44,781 nt of DNA, taken from Gemmatimonadota bacterium (GTDB lineage: Bacteria; Gemmatimonadota; Gemmatimonadetes; Gemmatimonadales; GWC2-71-9). Each line of letters begins with the position of its first letter. Position 1 is the first letter of the stretch. The stretch covers positions 1 through 44,781 of the forward strand of contig QHUQ01000125.1 in assembly GCA_003221985.1 (NCBI GenBank), given 5' to 3'. Both the position numbers and the translations under genes were made by a program. The notes beneath the pieces were generated by a model, which worked only from the letters and a program-made list of their open reading frames with translations, did no database searches and had not been told where the DNA came from. This document shows positions 25,769-34,930 of this stretch, piece after piece.

Positions 25769-27090
25769 CGCCGGCCTCGTTTGCGCCGGAACTTGATCGT
25801 CAGCGGCGCGCCCGTGAACTCCCACGCCTCCCGAAAACCGTTGTGCAGGTAGCGTGTGTAGGACTCGGGGATCGCCTCGGGCCGGTTGGCGATGACGGCA
25901 AACCGCGGCGGAGCGGTGCCCACCTGCGTCGCGTAGAAGAGCCGGACCGACTCACCCACGGGCTGCGGCGGCTGCTGCCGCGCGAGCAGCCCCTCCAGCA
26001 CGCGGTTCACTTCGGCGGTTGGGACGCGCTTCTGGCGCTCCTCGGCCACTTTGAGGATCCCATCGAACAACTTGGGGACGCGCTGGCCTGTCTTAGCGGA
26101 CACGTAGTAGAACGGAATGAACTCGAGGAACGGCGCGCGCGCCTTGATATCCCGCTCGCCGTCTCTGGCCGTATTGGTCTCTTTCTCGTCGATCAGGTCC
26201 CATTTGTTTACCGCGATCATTACTCCTGCACCGCGATCCCACGCGTCATTGGCGATCTTCAGGTCCTGCGCGTGCATGCCGTCCTTCGCGTCGACGACGA
26301 GCAAGCACACATCGGCGCGCTCCATCGCGCGACTCGTGCGCAGCGTGGAGTAGAACTCGAGGTCTTCCTTCTCCTTGCTGCGCTTGCGCAGGCCGGCCGT
26401 GTCGATGAAAACGAGATTGTGCCCTTCGTAGACGAACGGCGTGTCGATCGCATCGCGCGTCGTACCGGGCTCGGGGGCCACCACATGCCGGTCCTGGCCC
26501 AGCAGCCGGTTCACGATGCTCGACTTGCCCACGTTGGGCCGCCCTACCACGGCCACCCGGATGGTTCCTTCGTCCTCTTCGCTCTCCCCTCCCCCGGGCA
26601 ACAGCGACACGAGCTTGTCCAGCAGGTCGCCGCTGTTCTTCCCCACCGCAGCCGAGACCGGAAACGGGTCGCCCAGGCCAAGCTCGTAAAACGAGAGCTG
26701 CCGCGTCTCATCGGGCAGCTGGTCGGCCTTGTTCACGACGAGGAGCACCGGGCGCTTGGCGTGGCGGAGATACTGCGCGATCTCGAGATCTATGGGGTGG
26801 ACGCCCGCCTCGATGTCGACCAGAAACACGAGCACGTCGCTTTCGGCGATTGCCTGCTCCACCTGGCTGCGGATGGCGCGGTTCAAAGGATCGGTGGCGC
26901 CGGGGACCATGCCGCCCGTATCCACCAGCCAGAAGCGCCGCCCGTTCCATTCCGCTGGCGCAAAGTGGCGGTCGCGGGTCACGCCGGGCTCCGCATCGAC
27001 GATCGCGAGGCGCCGGCCGATGATGCGGTTGAAGAGCGTCGACTTGCCGACGTTGGGGCGCCCGATGATCGCGACTGTGGGGATCTTCAT
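25765..27090 (-). CDS. der: Ribosome-associated GTPase Der (EngA)
   Basis: An essential 50S-assembly GTPase with two tandem G domains. The first G1 motif, GRPNVGKSTLFNRIIG, is at residue 10, with DTGG and NKAD. The second, GRPNVGKSSIVNRLLG, is at about residue 183, with DTAGLRKRSK and NKWDL. A KH-like C-terminal domain (ANRPEAIPESYTRYLHNGFRE) follows. The 441 residues are the normal length. ATG 27090 shares ATGA with the DUF512 gene. The order DUF512-der-plsY-gpsA is also seen in Firmicutes. Confidence 0.98.
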   Translation of the reverse strand: MKIPTVAIIGRPNVGKSTLFNRIIGRRLAIVDAEPGVTRDRHFAPAEWNGRRFWLVDTGGMVPGATDPLNRAIRSQVEQAIAESDVLVFLVDIEAGVHPIDLEIAQYLRHAKRPVLLVVNKADQLPDETRQLSFYELGLGDPFPVSAAVGKNSGDLLDKLVSLLPGGGESEEDEGTIRVAVVGRPNVGKSSIVNRLLGQDRHVVAPEPGTTRDAIDTPFVYEGHNLVFIDTAGLRKRSKEKEDLEFYSTLRTSRAMERADVCLLVVDAKDGMHAQDLKIANDAWDRGAGVMIAVNKWDLIDEKETNTARDGERDIKARAPFLEFIPFYYVSAKTGQRVPKLFDGILKVAEERQKRVPTAEVNRVLEGLLARQQPPQPVGESVRLFYATQVGTAPPRFAVIANRPEAIPESYTRYLHNGFREAWEFTGAPLTIKFRRKRGRR

Positions 27091-28373
27091 GCCGGTACCT
27101 CTTCCCCCACCAAACCATCGGCAAAGTCATACGACAGCCGCACAGGCATCGGCAGCTGGGCGGCGAGGTCGTGAGCCTCCAGGTCGTCCATGAACAGCAG
27201 GTCGTCATTGACGGCCTCGGCGGGCAGCAGCGCGAAATCGAGGTCACTGCGGTTTTGCAGCGCCGCGAGCACCACCTTCCCGGGAAGCAGGCCGGCCGTC
27301 GTCACCGATGGCCCGAACAGGGTGTTCTCGAGCACCAGAATCTCGTAGTGCGCGCCGGTAATCCGCGTAAGATCGGCCACGATCTGCGGGATCAGTGGCC
27401 CCATCGCGGTACCAGTCACGATGCCGATGCGTTTGTCGCGCCAGCGCTCCGCCTCCAGAACGGGACGGGCAGCCTGAATCCTAGTCTGCAGATAGCGCAC
27501 GGCGCCGACGCCGTTCTCGCGCTGCTCGAAGTCGCCATACCATTCGGCCGGGGGCAGCGGCATGTCGGCCTGGAGATAGAGATCGTCGGCCCCGTAGCAC
27601 CAGGGCACGCCGCGATCCGCCACGGCCCGCGCCGCGAAGTCGTCCACCGTGGCGAGCGCGGCCCGGCATTCGTCCCGCGCCGGCTGGCGCACGAGCGCGT
27701 GCTTGCTGAACTCGGTCAGGGCCACGGGGACGACGGAGACCGAAAGGACGCAGGGGCCCAGGCCATAGAGATCGCTCAGCGTGCGCGCCAGCTGCCGCCC
27801 GTCGTTGATGCCCGGCACCAACACGACCTGGGTGTGGAACGAGATCCCCCGTTCCCCGAACCAGCGGAGCTGAGAAACCACTTCAGGTGCCTCGGGATTG
27901 CGGAGCAGCCAGCGACGGACGACGGGGTCCGTGGCGTGCACCGAGACGTACAGCGGCGACAGCCGGTACTCCACGATGCGGTCCAGATCCCACGACTTGA
28001 GGTTGGTCAGCGTGGCGAAGTTGCCGTAGCGGAACGAGAGGCGGTAATCATCATCGCGGATGTACAGCGCCTGCCGCATCCCCTGCGGATTGCCGTCCAC
28101 GAAACAGAAGTCGCAGTGGTTGGCGCAGCGCCGGATCCGTGGCGGCTCGAGCATGACACCCATGGGCAAGCCCTCGGGGCGCTCGACGTCGTACTCGATC
28201 TCTTCTCCCGACGGCAGGCGCGCCCGCAGCACGAACTGCTCGTCCGCGGTCAGAAACTCCCAGTCGAGAAAGTCCTCAAGGCCCTTGCCATTGACCGTGA
28301 GCAACTCGGTTCCCGGGATGAGCTGCAGGGCGGCTCCCAACGAATCGGGGGCCACCGTTTGTACGCGAATCAC
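27087..28373 (-). CDS. DUF512 radical-SAM-like iron-sulfur protein
   Basis: A 428-residue protein of unknown function. Residues about 1-75 look like a degenerate PDZ-like domain. A radical-SAM-type cluster motif C-x3-C-x2-C follows at about 85 (RRCANHCDFCFVDGNPQGMR), then TNLKSWDLDRIVEYRLSPLYVSVHATDP and a C-terminal DUF512 region (RIGIVTGTAMGPLI, VLENTLFGPSVTTAGLL). The start is GTG 28373. The gene precedes der with an ATGA overlap, as in many bacteria, and a link to ribosome or lipid metabolism has been suggested only by that context. Confidence 0.92.
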   Translation of the reverse strand: MIRVQTVAPDSLGAALQLIPGTELLTVNGKGLEDFLDWEFLTADEQFVLRARLPSGEEIEYDVERPEGLPMGVMLEPPRIRRCANHCDFCFVDGNPQGMRQALYIRDDDYRLSFRYGNFATLTNLKSWDLDRIVEYRLSPLYVSVHATDPVVRRWLLRNPEAPEVVSQLRWFGERGISFHTQVVLVPGINDGRQLARTLSDLYGLGPCVLSVSVVPVALTEFSKHALVRQPARDECRAALATVDDFAARAVADRGVPWCYGADDLYLQADMPLPPAEWYGDFEQRENGVGAVRYLQTRIQAARPVLEAERWRDKRIGIVTGTAMGPLIPQIVADLTRITGAHYEILVLENTLFGPSVTTAGLLPGKVVLAALQNRSDLDFALLPAEAVNDDLLFMDDLEAHDLAAQLPMPVRLSYDFADGLVGEEVPA

Positions 28374-28438
28374 TGCTACCGCCTAGAGGTTCAAGGAGTT
28401 TCTGAAGCTAACGGCGCAACTTCAACAGCTAATATCGC

Positions 28439-29980
28439 TTAGGAGGGACGGTAACGCCAGGCGACGAGCGCCGTTCCGGGAACGTGCAGCTCGATCTCGT
28501 GTGAACCTTGAGGAGGTAATGGTGGGACTTCAACCGATTGCGTGACTTGGACATTCCCCAATGCGTCGAGGAATTCGAACTTGAGCCGCTGAACCAGGGA
28601 TGTGCTGTTGGCGGAATTACTGGCAACCCCCGTCAGGGTGTATCCATTCGAGTCCGCATCGAACGTGCTGATCGAGATCTCCACCTGGAGCCCGCCATCG
28701 GCCAGATCCTTGTATTTCTGGGTCGAATCCCGCCGGCCACGCAGGTCCCAGCCGGCCGCCAGGATACGCAGCGTCGTGCGGTTCAGCGGATCGATGGCCG
28801 CCAGTCGCTGGGCGACCGGAAGCAGTCGCGCCGAATCCCGCAGCGCCAGGTAGCTATTGCTGAGGTCTACGAGGGCATCGCGGTCGTATGGCAGCTGCGC
28901 CAGGCCACGCTCGATCAGTTTCGCCCCCAAAGCGAAAGCATTCGCCCGCAGAGCGCCGCGTCCCGCCTCGAGCAGCGTTCGAGGGTCCGTGCGGCGGCTG
29001 GAGGGATAGATGGCCTCGAAGGCCGTGTCCGCCTGTGACAGGCGGCCGCTCTGGTAATACAGGCTTGCCAGGCCGGGGACGGCGTCCGTCGCCTCAGGAT
29101 AGGCCTTGAGGTACGACTGATACGCGCGAATCACGGGCTCGTACGACGGCTGGGCGGCGGCGCTATCGGCCGGTGCAAGCCGCGCGCCGCGTGCCCGGCG
29201 CGAGGCGGACGAAGCTTCGACCCGAGCCAGCACCGCAGAGTCGGCAGCGAGCGCGCGCTGCGTGGAGTCGCGCGTGAAGCGTGTCCGTTGCCAGCGCTGT
29301 ACGATGGTGTCCGACTGCAGTCGCTGGATATTGAGCCGCACGGCGCTTCCCAGCGCATCCTTCTTTTGCTGGGCGAACGCGGTGTCGTCCCCCGCGGCGG
29401 CGGCGGCCTGCGCCAGCCAGGCGGATGCAGAATCGATCTTGTTCTCGGACACATAGATCTGTCCCAGCGCCAGCGCCGCGCGGGGGTGCTTAGAACGGAG
29501 TGCGGCGGCCTGCCGCAGCAATGTCTTCGCCGAATCGAGCTTGTTTTCCTGCCAGGTGCGCAGACCGGCCTGCAGCACGTCGCCCCACAGCTGCTCGCGG
29601 TACGAGTCGATGTCCTGCTGGCATTGGGGGGCCAGGGCGAGTGCACGCCGGAAGGCGCTGTCGGCGCCGCCCGCGTCTTTCATCTCCACGTAGTAGCGGC
29701 CGAGGTAGTACCACGCGGCGGGATTCTTGTCCTGCTGATCTCCGGTGATCGATCGCGTCAGGACGTCCTGTGCCGCTTGCAGCATGCGATCGCGCGTGTT
29801 GGGCTTGGTCGCCGCGCTCTGCAGGTCTACGATGGCAGAATTGATGCGGAAATGGCCCGGCTTGATGTCGCAGGGCGGCTGCGGCGGGACCCACGAACGC
29901 GCCTGCCCCGCGACGGCAGACGGCACTACAACGAGCACCCCCACCCCGATCCAGACGGCTAGAAGACGGCGCGACGGCAT
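28439..29980 (-). CDS. Secreted TPR-repeat protein, intact paralogue
   Basis: A 513-residue exported protein: N-terminal hydrophobic signal (LLAVWIGVGVLVVVPSAVAGQA), then CDIKPGHFRINSAIVDLQSA, TPR repeats over about 75-440 (AAWYYLGRYYVEMKDAGGADSAFRRAL, RAALALGQIYVSENKIDSASAWL), and a C-terminal beta-sandwich-like region (LKFEFLDALGNVQVTQSVEVPPL) ending ALVAWRYRPS. The gene at 31172-32567 encodes a clear paralogue with the same order of parts and the same WRYR end. Function unknown; a periplasmic scaffold or outer-membrane assembly role is possible. Its start, ATG 29980, faces the + gene at 30086 across 105 bases. Confidence 0.88.
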   Translation of the reverse strand: MPSRRLLAVWIGVGVLVVVPSAVAGQARSWVPPQPPCDIKPGHFRINSAIVDLQSAATKPNTRDRMLQAAQDVLTRSITGDQQDKNPAAWYYLGRYYVEMKDAGGADSAFRRALALAPQCQQDIDSYREQLWGDVLQAGLRTWQENKLDSAKTLLRQAAALRSKHPRAALALGQIYVSENKIDSASAWLAQAAAAAGDDTAFAQQKKDALGSAVRLNIQRLQSDTIVQRWQRTRFTRDSTQRALAADSAVLARVEASSASRRARGARLAPADSAAAQPSYEPVIRAYQSYLKAYPEATDAVPGLASLYYQSGRLSQADTAFEAIYPSSRRTDPRTLLEAGRGALRANAFALGAKLIERGLAQLPYDRDALVDLSNSYLALRDSARLLPVAQRLAAIDPLNRTTLRILAAGWDLRGRRDSTQKYKDLADGGLQVEISISTFDADSNGYTLTGVASNSANSTSLVQRLKFEFLDALGNVQVTQSVEVPPLPPQGSHEIELHVPGTALVAWRYRPS

Positions 29981-30036
29981 GCGTCAGTTCTAGAGCGGAG
30001 CGGCACCCTTGTCAACGGCAGCACCGCCGCTACTAT

Positions 30037-30059
30037 CGGGTTTCGAACCTGTGACGTCC
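30037..30059 (-). repeat. tRNA-Gly-like fragment (T arm and variable region remnant)
   Basis: These 23 bases match the intact tRNA-Gly (31065-31087) at 21 positions and in the same orientation, covering the T arm and variable region. A 10-base block TCTAGAGCGG occurs both at 29989-29998 and at 31051-31060, next to the 3' end of the intact tRNA, but with an extra 38 bases here. A further CCCTGAAT (30079-30086) resembles the D-arm side of the tRNA. No full cloverleaf forms, so this is a decayed copy or a repeat flanking the broken + gene. Confidence 0.6.
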
Positions 30060-30085
30060 GACAATCACCTGGAGTCTCTCCCTGA

Positions 30086-31037
30086 ATGCGTCTGTCCGCT
30101 CTCTTCACCGTACCGCTGATACCAGTCCTCGCAGCTGCCCAGCAGCACCCCCTGCCTCTCCTCCCGCCGCCGTTGCACGTGCAGGTCGACTCGACGCACC
30201 ACCGCGTCCTGATCACGGGTGGTCCCTACCGCGTGCCCGTGAGCCCGGAAATGCCCGGGATGATGATGGACATGCCCGCTACACCGGTGCAGAAGTTCGC
30301 GTTTCCGGTGGATGGCTGGCTCCAGGGATTCCGCCTCGACTTGTTCGACGATCGCGGCCGTGATGCGCATCCCTCGCACCATCGGCGTGCCCATGCGCGC
30401 CGGTCAGGAACTGGGCGTGTACGCGACCTGGCACAACGATTCGGGGCCGGATATCCCCGTCGCCTACTGGCGCGTGGCCCTGTATATGGCGCCTCCGAGT
30501 CACAGACGACTCGCAGTCCTCCCCGCGTATATGGACGTCAACATCCAGACCAACCCCGAGGAAAACCGCTTCAACGTTCCCCCGGGCCACTTCGAGATCG
30601 GCTACGAATTCACCCCACCGCTCTCCGGCCATCTCGTGGTGGTAACAGGTCACCTCCACGACTACGGCGTGCTGGTGAAGCTCGTCGATGCCGCGAGCGG
30701 CAGGACGCTCGTGGAGGTCAAGTCGCGGCGCGACTCACTTGGGCATGTGCTCTCGATCCCGCGCAAGCTGCTCGCGATCCGTGGCGAAGGCCTGTACCTC
30801 AAGGCCGGGCATCGTTACCGCGTCGTAGGGGTGTTCGACAACCCGACGCGCGACACGTCGTACGGCGCCATGGCGAACATGGTCGGCCTGTTCACCCCGG
30901 ACCATTACCGGGAGTGGCCCGCGGTCGACCCCGCCGACACCTACTACCGGCGGGACCTGGTCGATCTGCTCGCGAACGGGGCCACGGACTCGGTGATCGT
31001 CGGAGGCGGGGCGCCGACTCCGGAGCGGCGGCGCTGA
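30086..31037 (+). pseudogene. Secreted protein of unknown function, broken by a frame change with missing sequence
   Basis: The first part (30086 to about 30362) encodes a signal peptide (MRLSALFTVPLIPVLAAAQQ), a Met-rich motif (PEMPGMMMDMP) and FAFPVDGWLQGFRLDLFDDRGR. The second part continues only in the next frame, from about IPRTIGVPMRAGQELGVYATWHNDSG to the end (VGLFTPDHYREWP...). Both halves read as one extracellular beta-rich protein, but the join lacks the connecting sequence. Intact relatives would need perhaps 30-40 more residues, as I judge from how abruptly the two halves meet. It is the only + gene right of the dif-like site. I do not recognise a named family. Confidence 0.65.
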
Positions 31038-31055
31038 CCTGAAGGGAACGTCTAG

Positions 31056-31127
<72 letters not shown>

Positions 31128-31171
31128 GGTCTGGGCGGAATGTGTTTCCACATCCCGCCCCGTGTCAATCG

Positions 31172-32567
31172 TCACTGCTTGCGATAGCGCCACGCCACGA
31201 TCCCGAGGCCGCTCGGCTTCAGCTCGAATGCCTGGCTGCCGCCGGGATCGATCGCGCCCACCTGCACCGTGTCGGTGGCGACTACTTGCCCGCCCACGTT
31301 CACGAATTCGAAGATCAGCTTGAAAGGCGCGTTTTTCGTCGTTCGCGAGTTCGTGACCGTGCCTTTGACGTCTCGGCCCAGATCCGTCGAATCGAATTGA
31401 GCGACCGCCACGTCCGCGACCAGCGTCGAATCGCCCAGCCGCAGGTAATGCAACGTCGAATCGATCTTGCCGTTCTGCTGTTGCGAGAACGCCATGATGC
31501 GAATCGACGTCCGGTTCATCGGATCCACCGCCAGCAGCCGCCGCGACATCGCGAGCGCCGTGACCGAATCATGCAGCCCCAGCGCCGTGTTGGCGCGATG
31601 GATCAACGCCTCGCGATAGTACGGATTCAGCTTCAGGCTCGCGTCGAGCGCCTGCGCGGCCAGACTGAACGCCTCCCGCGAGCTGCTGATGTACGCTTTC
31701 GCTGCGCCGGTGGTGACCGAATCGCAGCGCGCGCGAATACGCGCCGCCGTCAGCGCCGGCCGGCTCGCCCGCGCGGTGCTCCGGCAGCTGCTCCCGGCCG
31801 CCGCCGTGTCAGGCTCATCGGGCACGCTTTGCGCGATCTCGGCGCCGGCGCGATACAGTGCGTAGTAGCCCATCGAATCGCCGCGTGCGATGATCTGCTT
31901 GTAGATGGCGAACGCGCTGTCCTTGTTGCCACGCTGCATCGCGACGCTGCCCAGTGCCGCCAATACTTCCGAATCGTTCGGATAGAGCGCGAGATACTCG
32001 CGATACGTCGCCTCGGCGTCGGCCAACTTCTGCACGCTCTGCTGAATCCGCCCGAGGTTGAACAGCACATCCTTGCGGTCCTGCGCGAACTTGGGGTTCG
32101 TCGCCGCGATGTCCGCCGCCTTTCGGAAATAGGAGAGCGCGGAGTCGGTCTGCCCGGTATTGAAGAACAGCGTCGCGATGTACTTGAACCCGGCGGCGCC
32201 ACGTCGCGATGTCGTCCTTGCAGTCCGGCTTCAGCGCCTCGGCGTGGACGAACGCCGTATCGGCGCCCTGCGCGTCATTCACGAGAATGTAGTAGCGGCC
32301 CAGGTAATACCACGCGGCCGGATTCTTCTCCTGACTCCCCGTGGTCAGCGCCTGCGTCAATACGCGCTGCGCGTCGCGCAGATCCTTGGCCTTCTGATCC
32401 TCAAACCGCGTGGTGCTCGCGCTTTGCAGGTACAGGAGACCGCTGTTGACGAGATAATGGCCGGGCTTGATGTCGCACCTGGCCGCCGCCCATTTCGGTG
32501 ACTGCGCCAGCAGCGGCGCAGCAATCAACGTCAATACCGCCACATTCCGAACGGTTCGCACGTTCAC
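31172..32567 (-). pseudogene. Secreted TPR-repeat protein, broken paralogue of the gene at 28439-29980
   Basis: The 5' part (GTG 32567 to about 32195) encodes a signal peptide (VAVLTLIAAPLLAQ), CDIKPGHYLVNSGLLYLQSA and AAWYYLGRYYILVNDAQGADTAF, closely matching the intact paralogue. The frame then changes. The 3' part, readable from about GFKYIATLFFNTGQTDSALSYF through ATYREYLALYPNDSEVLAALG to GLGIVAWRYRKQ at 31172, is in another frame. Aligned to the paralogue, about 38 residues are absent at the join near 32195. Apart from this the rest looks preserved, so the break is recent or an assembly fault. GTGA overlap with larC at the 5' end. Confidence 0.8.
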
Positions 32568-33742
32568 TCCTTGGCTTTCGCGATAAGAGCCTCGGCGTCG
32601 CGCTCCACCGCGCGCGCCACGTCGATGGGCGGCCGCCCCAAGGCCTTTGCCGCCGCCAACACATCGTCATACTCCGGCTTCACCCGTTTGCTGCCACCAT
32701 CCAGCACCTTGACGCGGACGGCGACGCCGTCCAGCCGCACCGTCAGCTGATGGCGCGGCAGCGTGGCACGCTCCGCGAGCCAGCGCCGCACACCGGCTGT
32801 CGTGCTGTGACGAAACAGCTCCGCCGTCACCGTCTCCGCGAGCGCCTCCGGGGCCATGACCTCGACCCGGAAGCCCTGGCGCCCCTTTTTCATCTGCACC
32901 GGCCACGTCTGGACGTCGAGCGCACCCGCGGCAACGAGCGCCTGCCGCAACGGCTCGACGTATTCGGGGCTCATGTCGTCCACATCGGTCGCGAGCAGTA
33001 CCACTCTGCCCGCCTCAGCGGCCGCCTCCGCAACCATAATCCGCAACGCGTTCGGATAGTCCTTCGGGTCGCGCTGACCCGCTCCCCAGCCGCTGCCGAC
33101 CATGCGCCACCGCTCGGGAGGCGCACCGGCGGACAAGACGCGCAACAGGGTCGCGCCGGTAGGCGTCGTGGCTTCGCCGTCCACCGGACCGTCGCCCCCC
33201 CCCGCGATCTCGAACCCTTCGAGCAGGATCGCCGTCGCGGGCGCCGGCACTGGCAGCCGTCCATGCGCCGCCTCGACCCACCCCCGCCCGACCGCTACGG
33301 GCAAGTGGTGCACCGCCTCGACTCCCAGCCGCTCGAACCCCTCGATCGCGCCGACGATGTCGAGGACCGCATCGACGGCCCCGACTTCGTGGAGATGCAC
33401 CTTCTCGGCCGCCACTCCATGCACCCGCCCCTCGGCCTCACCCAGCAGCCGGAAGGCGCGCAGGGCGCGCTCTTTTACCCAGTCGGATACCGGCGCCTTC
33501 TCGACCAGCCGCAGCAGCTCGCCGACGTGGCGTCCATGCGGCTGTGGAGGAATCGCGAACTCGACCTGCTTGCATATGATCCCGGCGCGGCGGACGTCCC
33601 GAACCGTAACGCGCACCTCCCCTACCCCCAGCCGACCCGGTAGCTCCTCGAGCCACTCGACCGGCAGGCCGAGGGAAAGCAGAGCCGCGAGCGTCATGTC
33701 GCCGCTGATGCCGGCAGCTGGATCGAGGATGGCGATGCGCAT
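32564..33742 (-). CDS. larC: Nickel pincer cofactor biosynthesis protein LarC
   Basis: Inserts nickel into the pyridinium bis-thiocarboxylate cofactor used by lactate racemase and related epimerases. The 392-residue protein starts MRIAILDPAAGISGDMTLAALLSLG, the family hallmark. It has VHLHEVGAVDAVLDIVGAIEGFERL (about 115-140), TPTGATLLRVL and the C-terminal metal-binding half (ATDVDDMSPEYVEPLRQAL). In some species larC is split by a programmed frameshift; here it is one continuous frame. No larA, larB or larE is visible, so the enzyme served is unknown. Confidence 0.94.
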   Translation of the reverse strand: MRIAILDPAAGISGDMTLAALLSLGLPVEWLEELPGRLGVGEVRVTVRDVRRAGIICKQVEFAIPPQPHGRHVGELLRLVEKAPVSDWVKERALRAFRLLGEAEGRVHGVAAEKVHLHEVGAVDAVLDIVGAIEGFERLGVEAVHHLPVAVGRGWVEAAHGRLPVPAPATAILLEGFEIAGGGDGPVDGEATTPTGATLLRVLSAGAPPERWRMVGSGWGAGQRDPKDYPNALRIMVAEAAAEAGRVVLLATDVDDMSPEYVEPLRQALVAAGALDVQTWPVQMKKGRQGFRVEVMAPEALAETVTAELFRHSTTAGVRRWLAERATLPRHQLTVRLDGVAVRVKVLDGGSKRVKPEYDDVLAAAKALGRPPIDVARAVERDAEALIAKAKE

Positions 33743-33769
33743 GGACCGAAGTATTGAAATATAAACGGC

Positions 33770-34930
33770 TTAGGCTCTATAGAGCCACCCGGCGCCCGTA
33801 TTGAAGAGCACGACGCGCTGCTCGGGATGCAGCACACCTCGGTTCTTGAGCGCGACGGCGCCTGACAAGGCCGCTCCACCTTCCGGCGATGCGTCGATTC
33901 CTTCGGCGACCTGCAGCTCGTGCGCGGCCGCCGCCAGAGCTTCGTCGCTCACGGCGACAGCGCCGCCCCCGCTGTCGCGCAGCGCGCGCAACATCAGCCG
34001 GTCACCCAGGGGCGAAGGCACCCGCAACCCAGCCGCGACGGTCCTGGGATCGGGCCAAGGCTCGCATCGCTCGGCACCCGATTCGAATGCCTGCACCACG
34101 GGGGCGCAGCCGCTCGCCTGTACCGTGTACATCCGGGGCAGCGGCCCGTGCAGCCAGCCGCTGTCGCGCAGCTCCTGGAACGCCTTCCACATCCCGATCA
34201 GGCCCGTCCCGCCGCCCGACGGATAGACGATCGCGTCGGGAAGCGTCCACCCCAACTGCTCGGCCAACTCGAGGCCAAGCGTCTTCTTGCCCTCGATGCG
34301 ATATGGCTCGCGCAGCGTGGAGACGTCGATCGCACCGGTGGTGTCGGCATGCAGCCGTGCCGCGATCCCACAGTCGCCGATGTGACCGTCGAGCAGGATC
34401 AGATCTGCGCCAAACGCGCGGATCTGATCCAGGATCGGGCGCGGCGTCGTGGCGGGCGCGTACACGCGTGCCGACGCACCCGCGCGGGTCGCGTACGCCG
34501 CGAGCGCGATGCCCGCATTCCCCGCAGTCGGTACCACGAATTCTTTGGCGCCCGACAGCACCGCACGCGTGACCGCGGCGGCCAGTCCTCGGGCCTTGAA
34601 CGATCCCGTGGGGTTCGTGCTTTCGTCTTTGACCCAGAGCTGGTCGAACCCTTGGCGCGCGGCGACTCGCTCCACTTTGAGCAGCGGCGTGCCGCCCTCG
34701 CCGAGTGTGACCGGGTGCTCGCCGTCGCGCAAAGGCAGCCAGTCGGCGTAGCGCCACATCGTCCAGCGTTGCCGGCTTCCCCCCAATCGATTCTTTGCCT
34801 CGGGAGGCGGCAGCGAGTCGTAGCGCACCAGATACGGCGATCCGCAGGCCTCGCACACCGCGGGGAAGCCGTCGGCAGAGCGGGTGCGAACGGGATCGCA
34901 CGCCGAACACTCCAATGTCCAGGTCGTCAC
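33770..34930 (-). CDS. thrC: Threonine synthase
   Basis: A PLP enzyme converting O-phosphohomoserine to threonine. The N-terminus has a zinc-ribbon-like set Cys8, Cys11, Cys26, Cys29. The PLP lysine is Lys112 in NPTGSFKARG, and the phosphate-binding loop is YPSGGGTGLIGMWKAF. AGNAGIALAAYATRAG follows the family pattern. At 386 residues it belongs to the shorter threonine-synthase class. The start is GTG 34930, sharing GTGA with the uvrC stop. A threonine dehydratase-like activity is less likely given the zinc ribbon. Confidence 0.93.
   Translation of the reverse strand: MTTWTLECSACDPVRTRSADGFPAVCEACGSPYLVRYDSLPPPEAKNRLGGSRQRWTMWRYADWLPLRDGEHPVTLGEGGTPLLKVERVAARQGFDQLWVKDESTNPTGSFKARGLAAAVTRAVLSGAKEFVVPTAGNAGIALAAYATRAGASARVYAPATTPRPILDQIRAFGADLILLDGHIGDCGIAARLHADTTGAIDVSTLREPYRIEGKKTLGLELAEQLGWTLPDAIVYPSGGGTGLIGMWKAFQELRDSGWLHGPLPRMYTVQASGCAPVVQAFESGAERCEPWPDPRTVAAGLRVPSPLGDRLMLRALRDSGGGAVAVSDEALAAAAHELQVAEGIDASPEGGAALSGAVALKNRGVLHPEQRVVLFNTGAGWLYRA

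Noticed and set aside
25843..28442. Two long + strand frames (443 and 423 codons) opposite der and DUF512
   Set aside because: Both are antisense shadows of well-conserved genes with full motifs on the minus strand.
32180..32215. Programmed frameshift as explanation of the broken TPR gene
   Set aside because: No slippery heptamer is evident and residues present in the intact paralogue are missing, so a ribosomal slip could not restore the protein.
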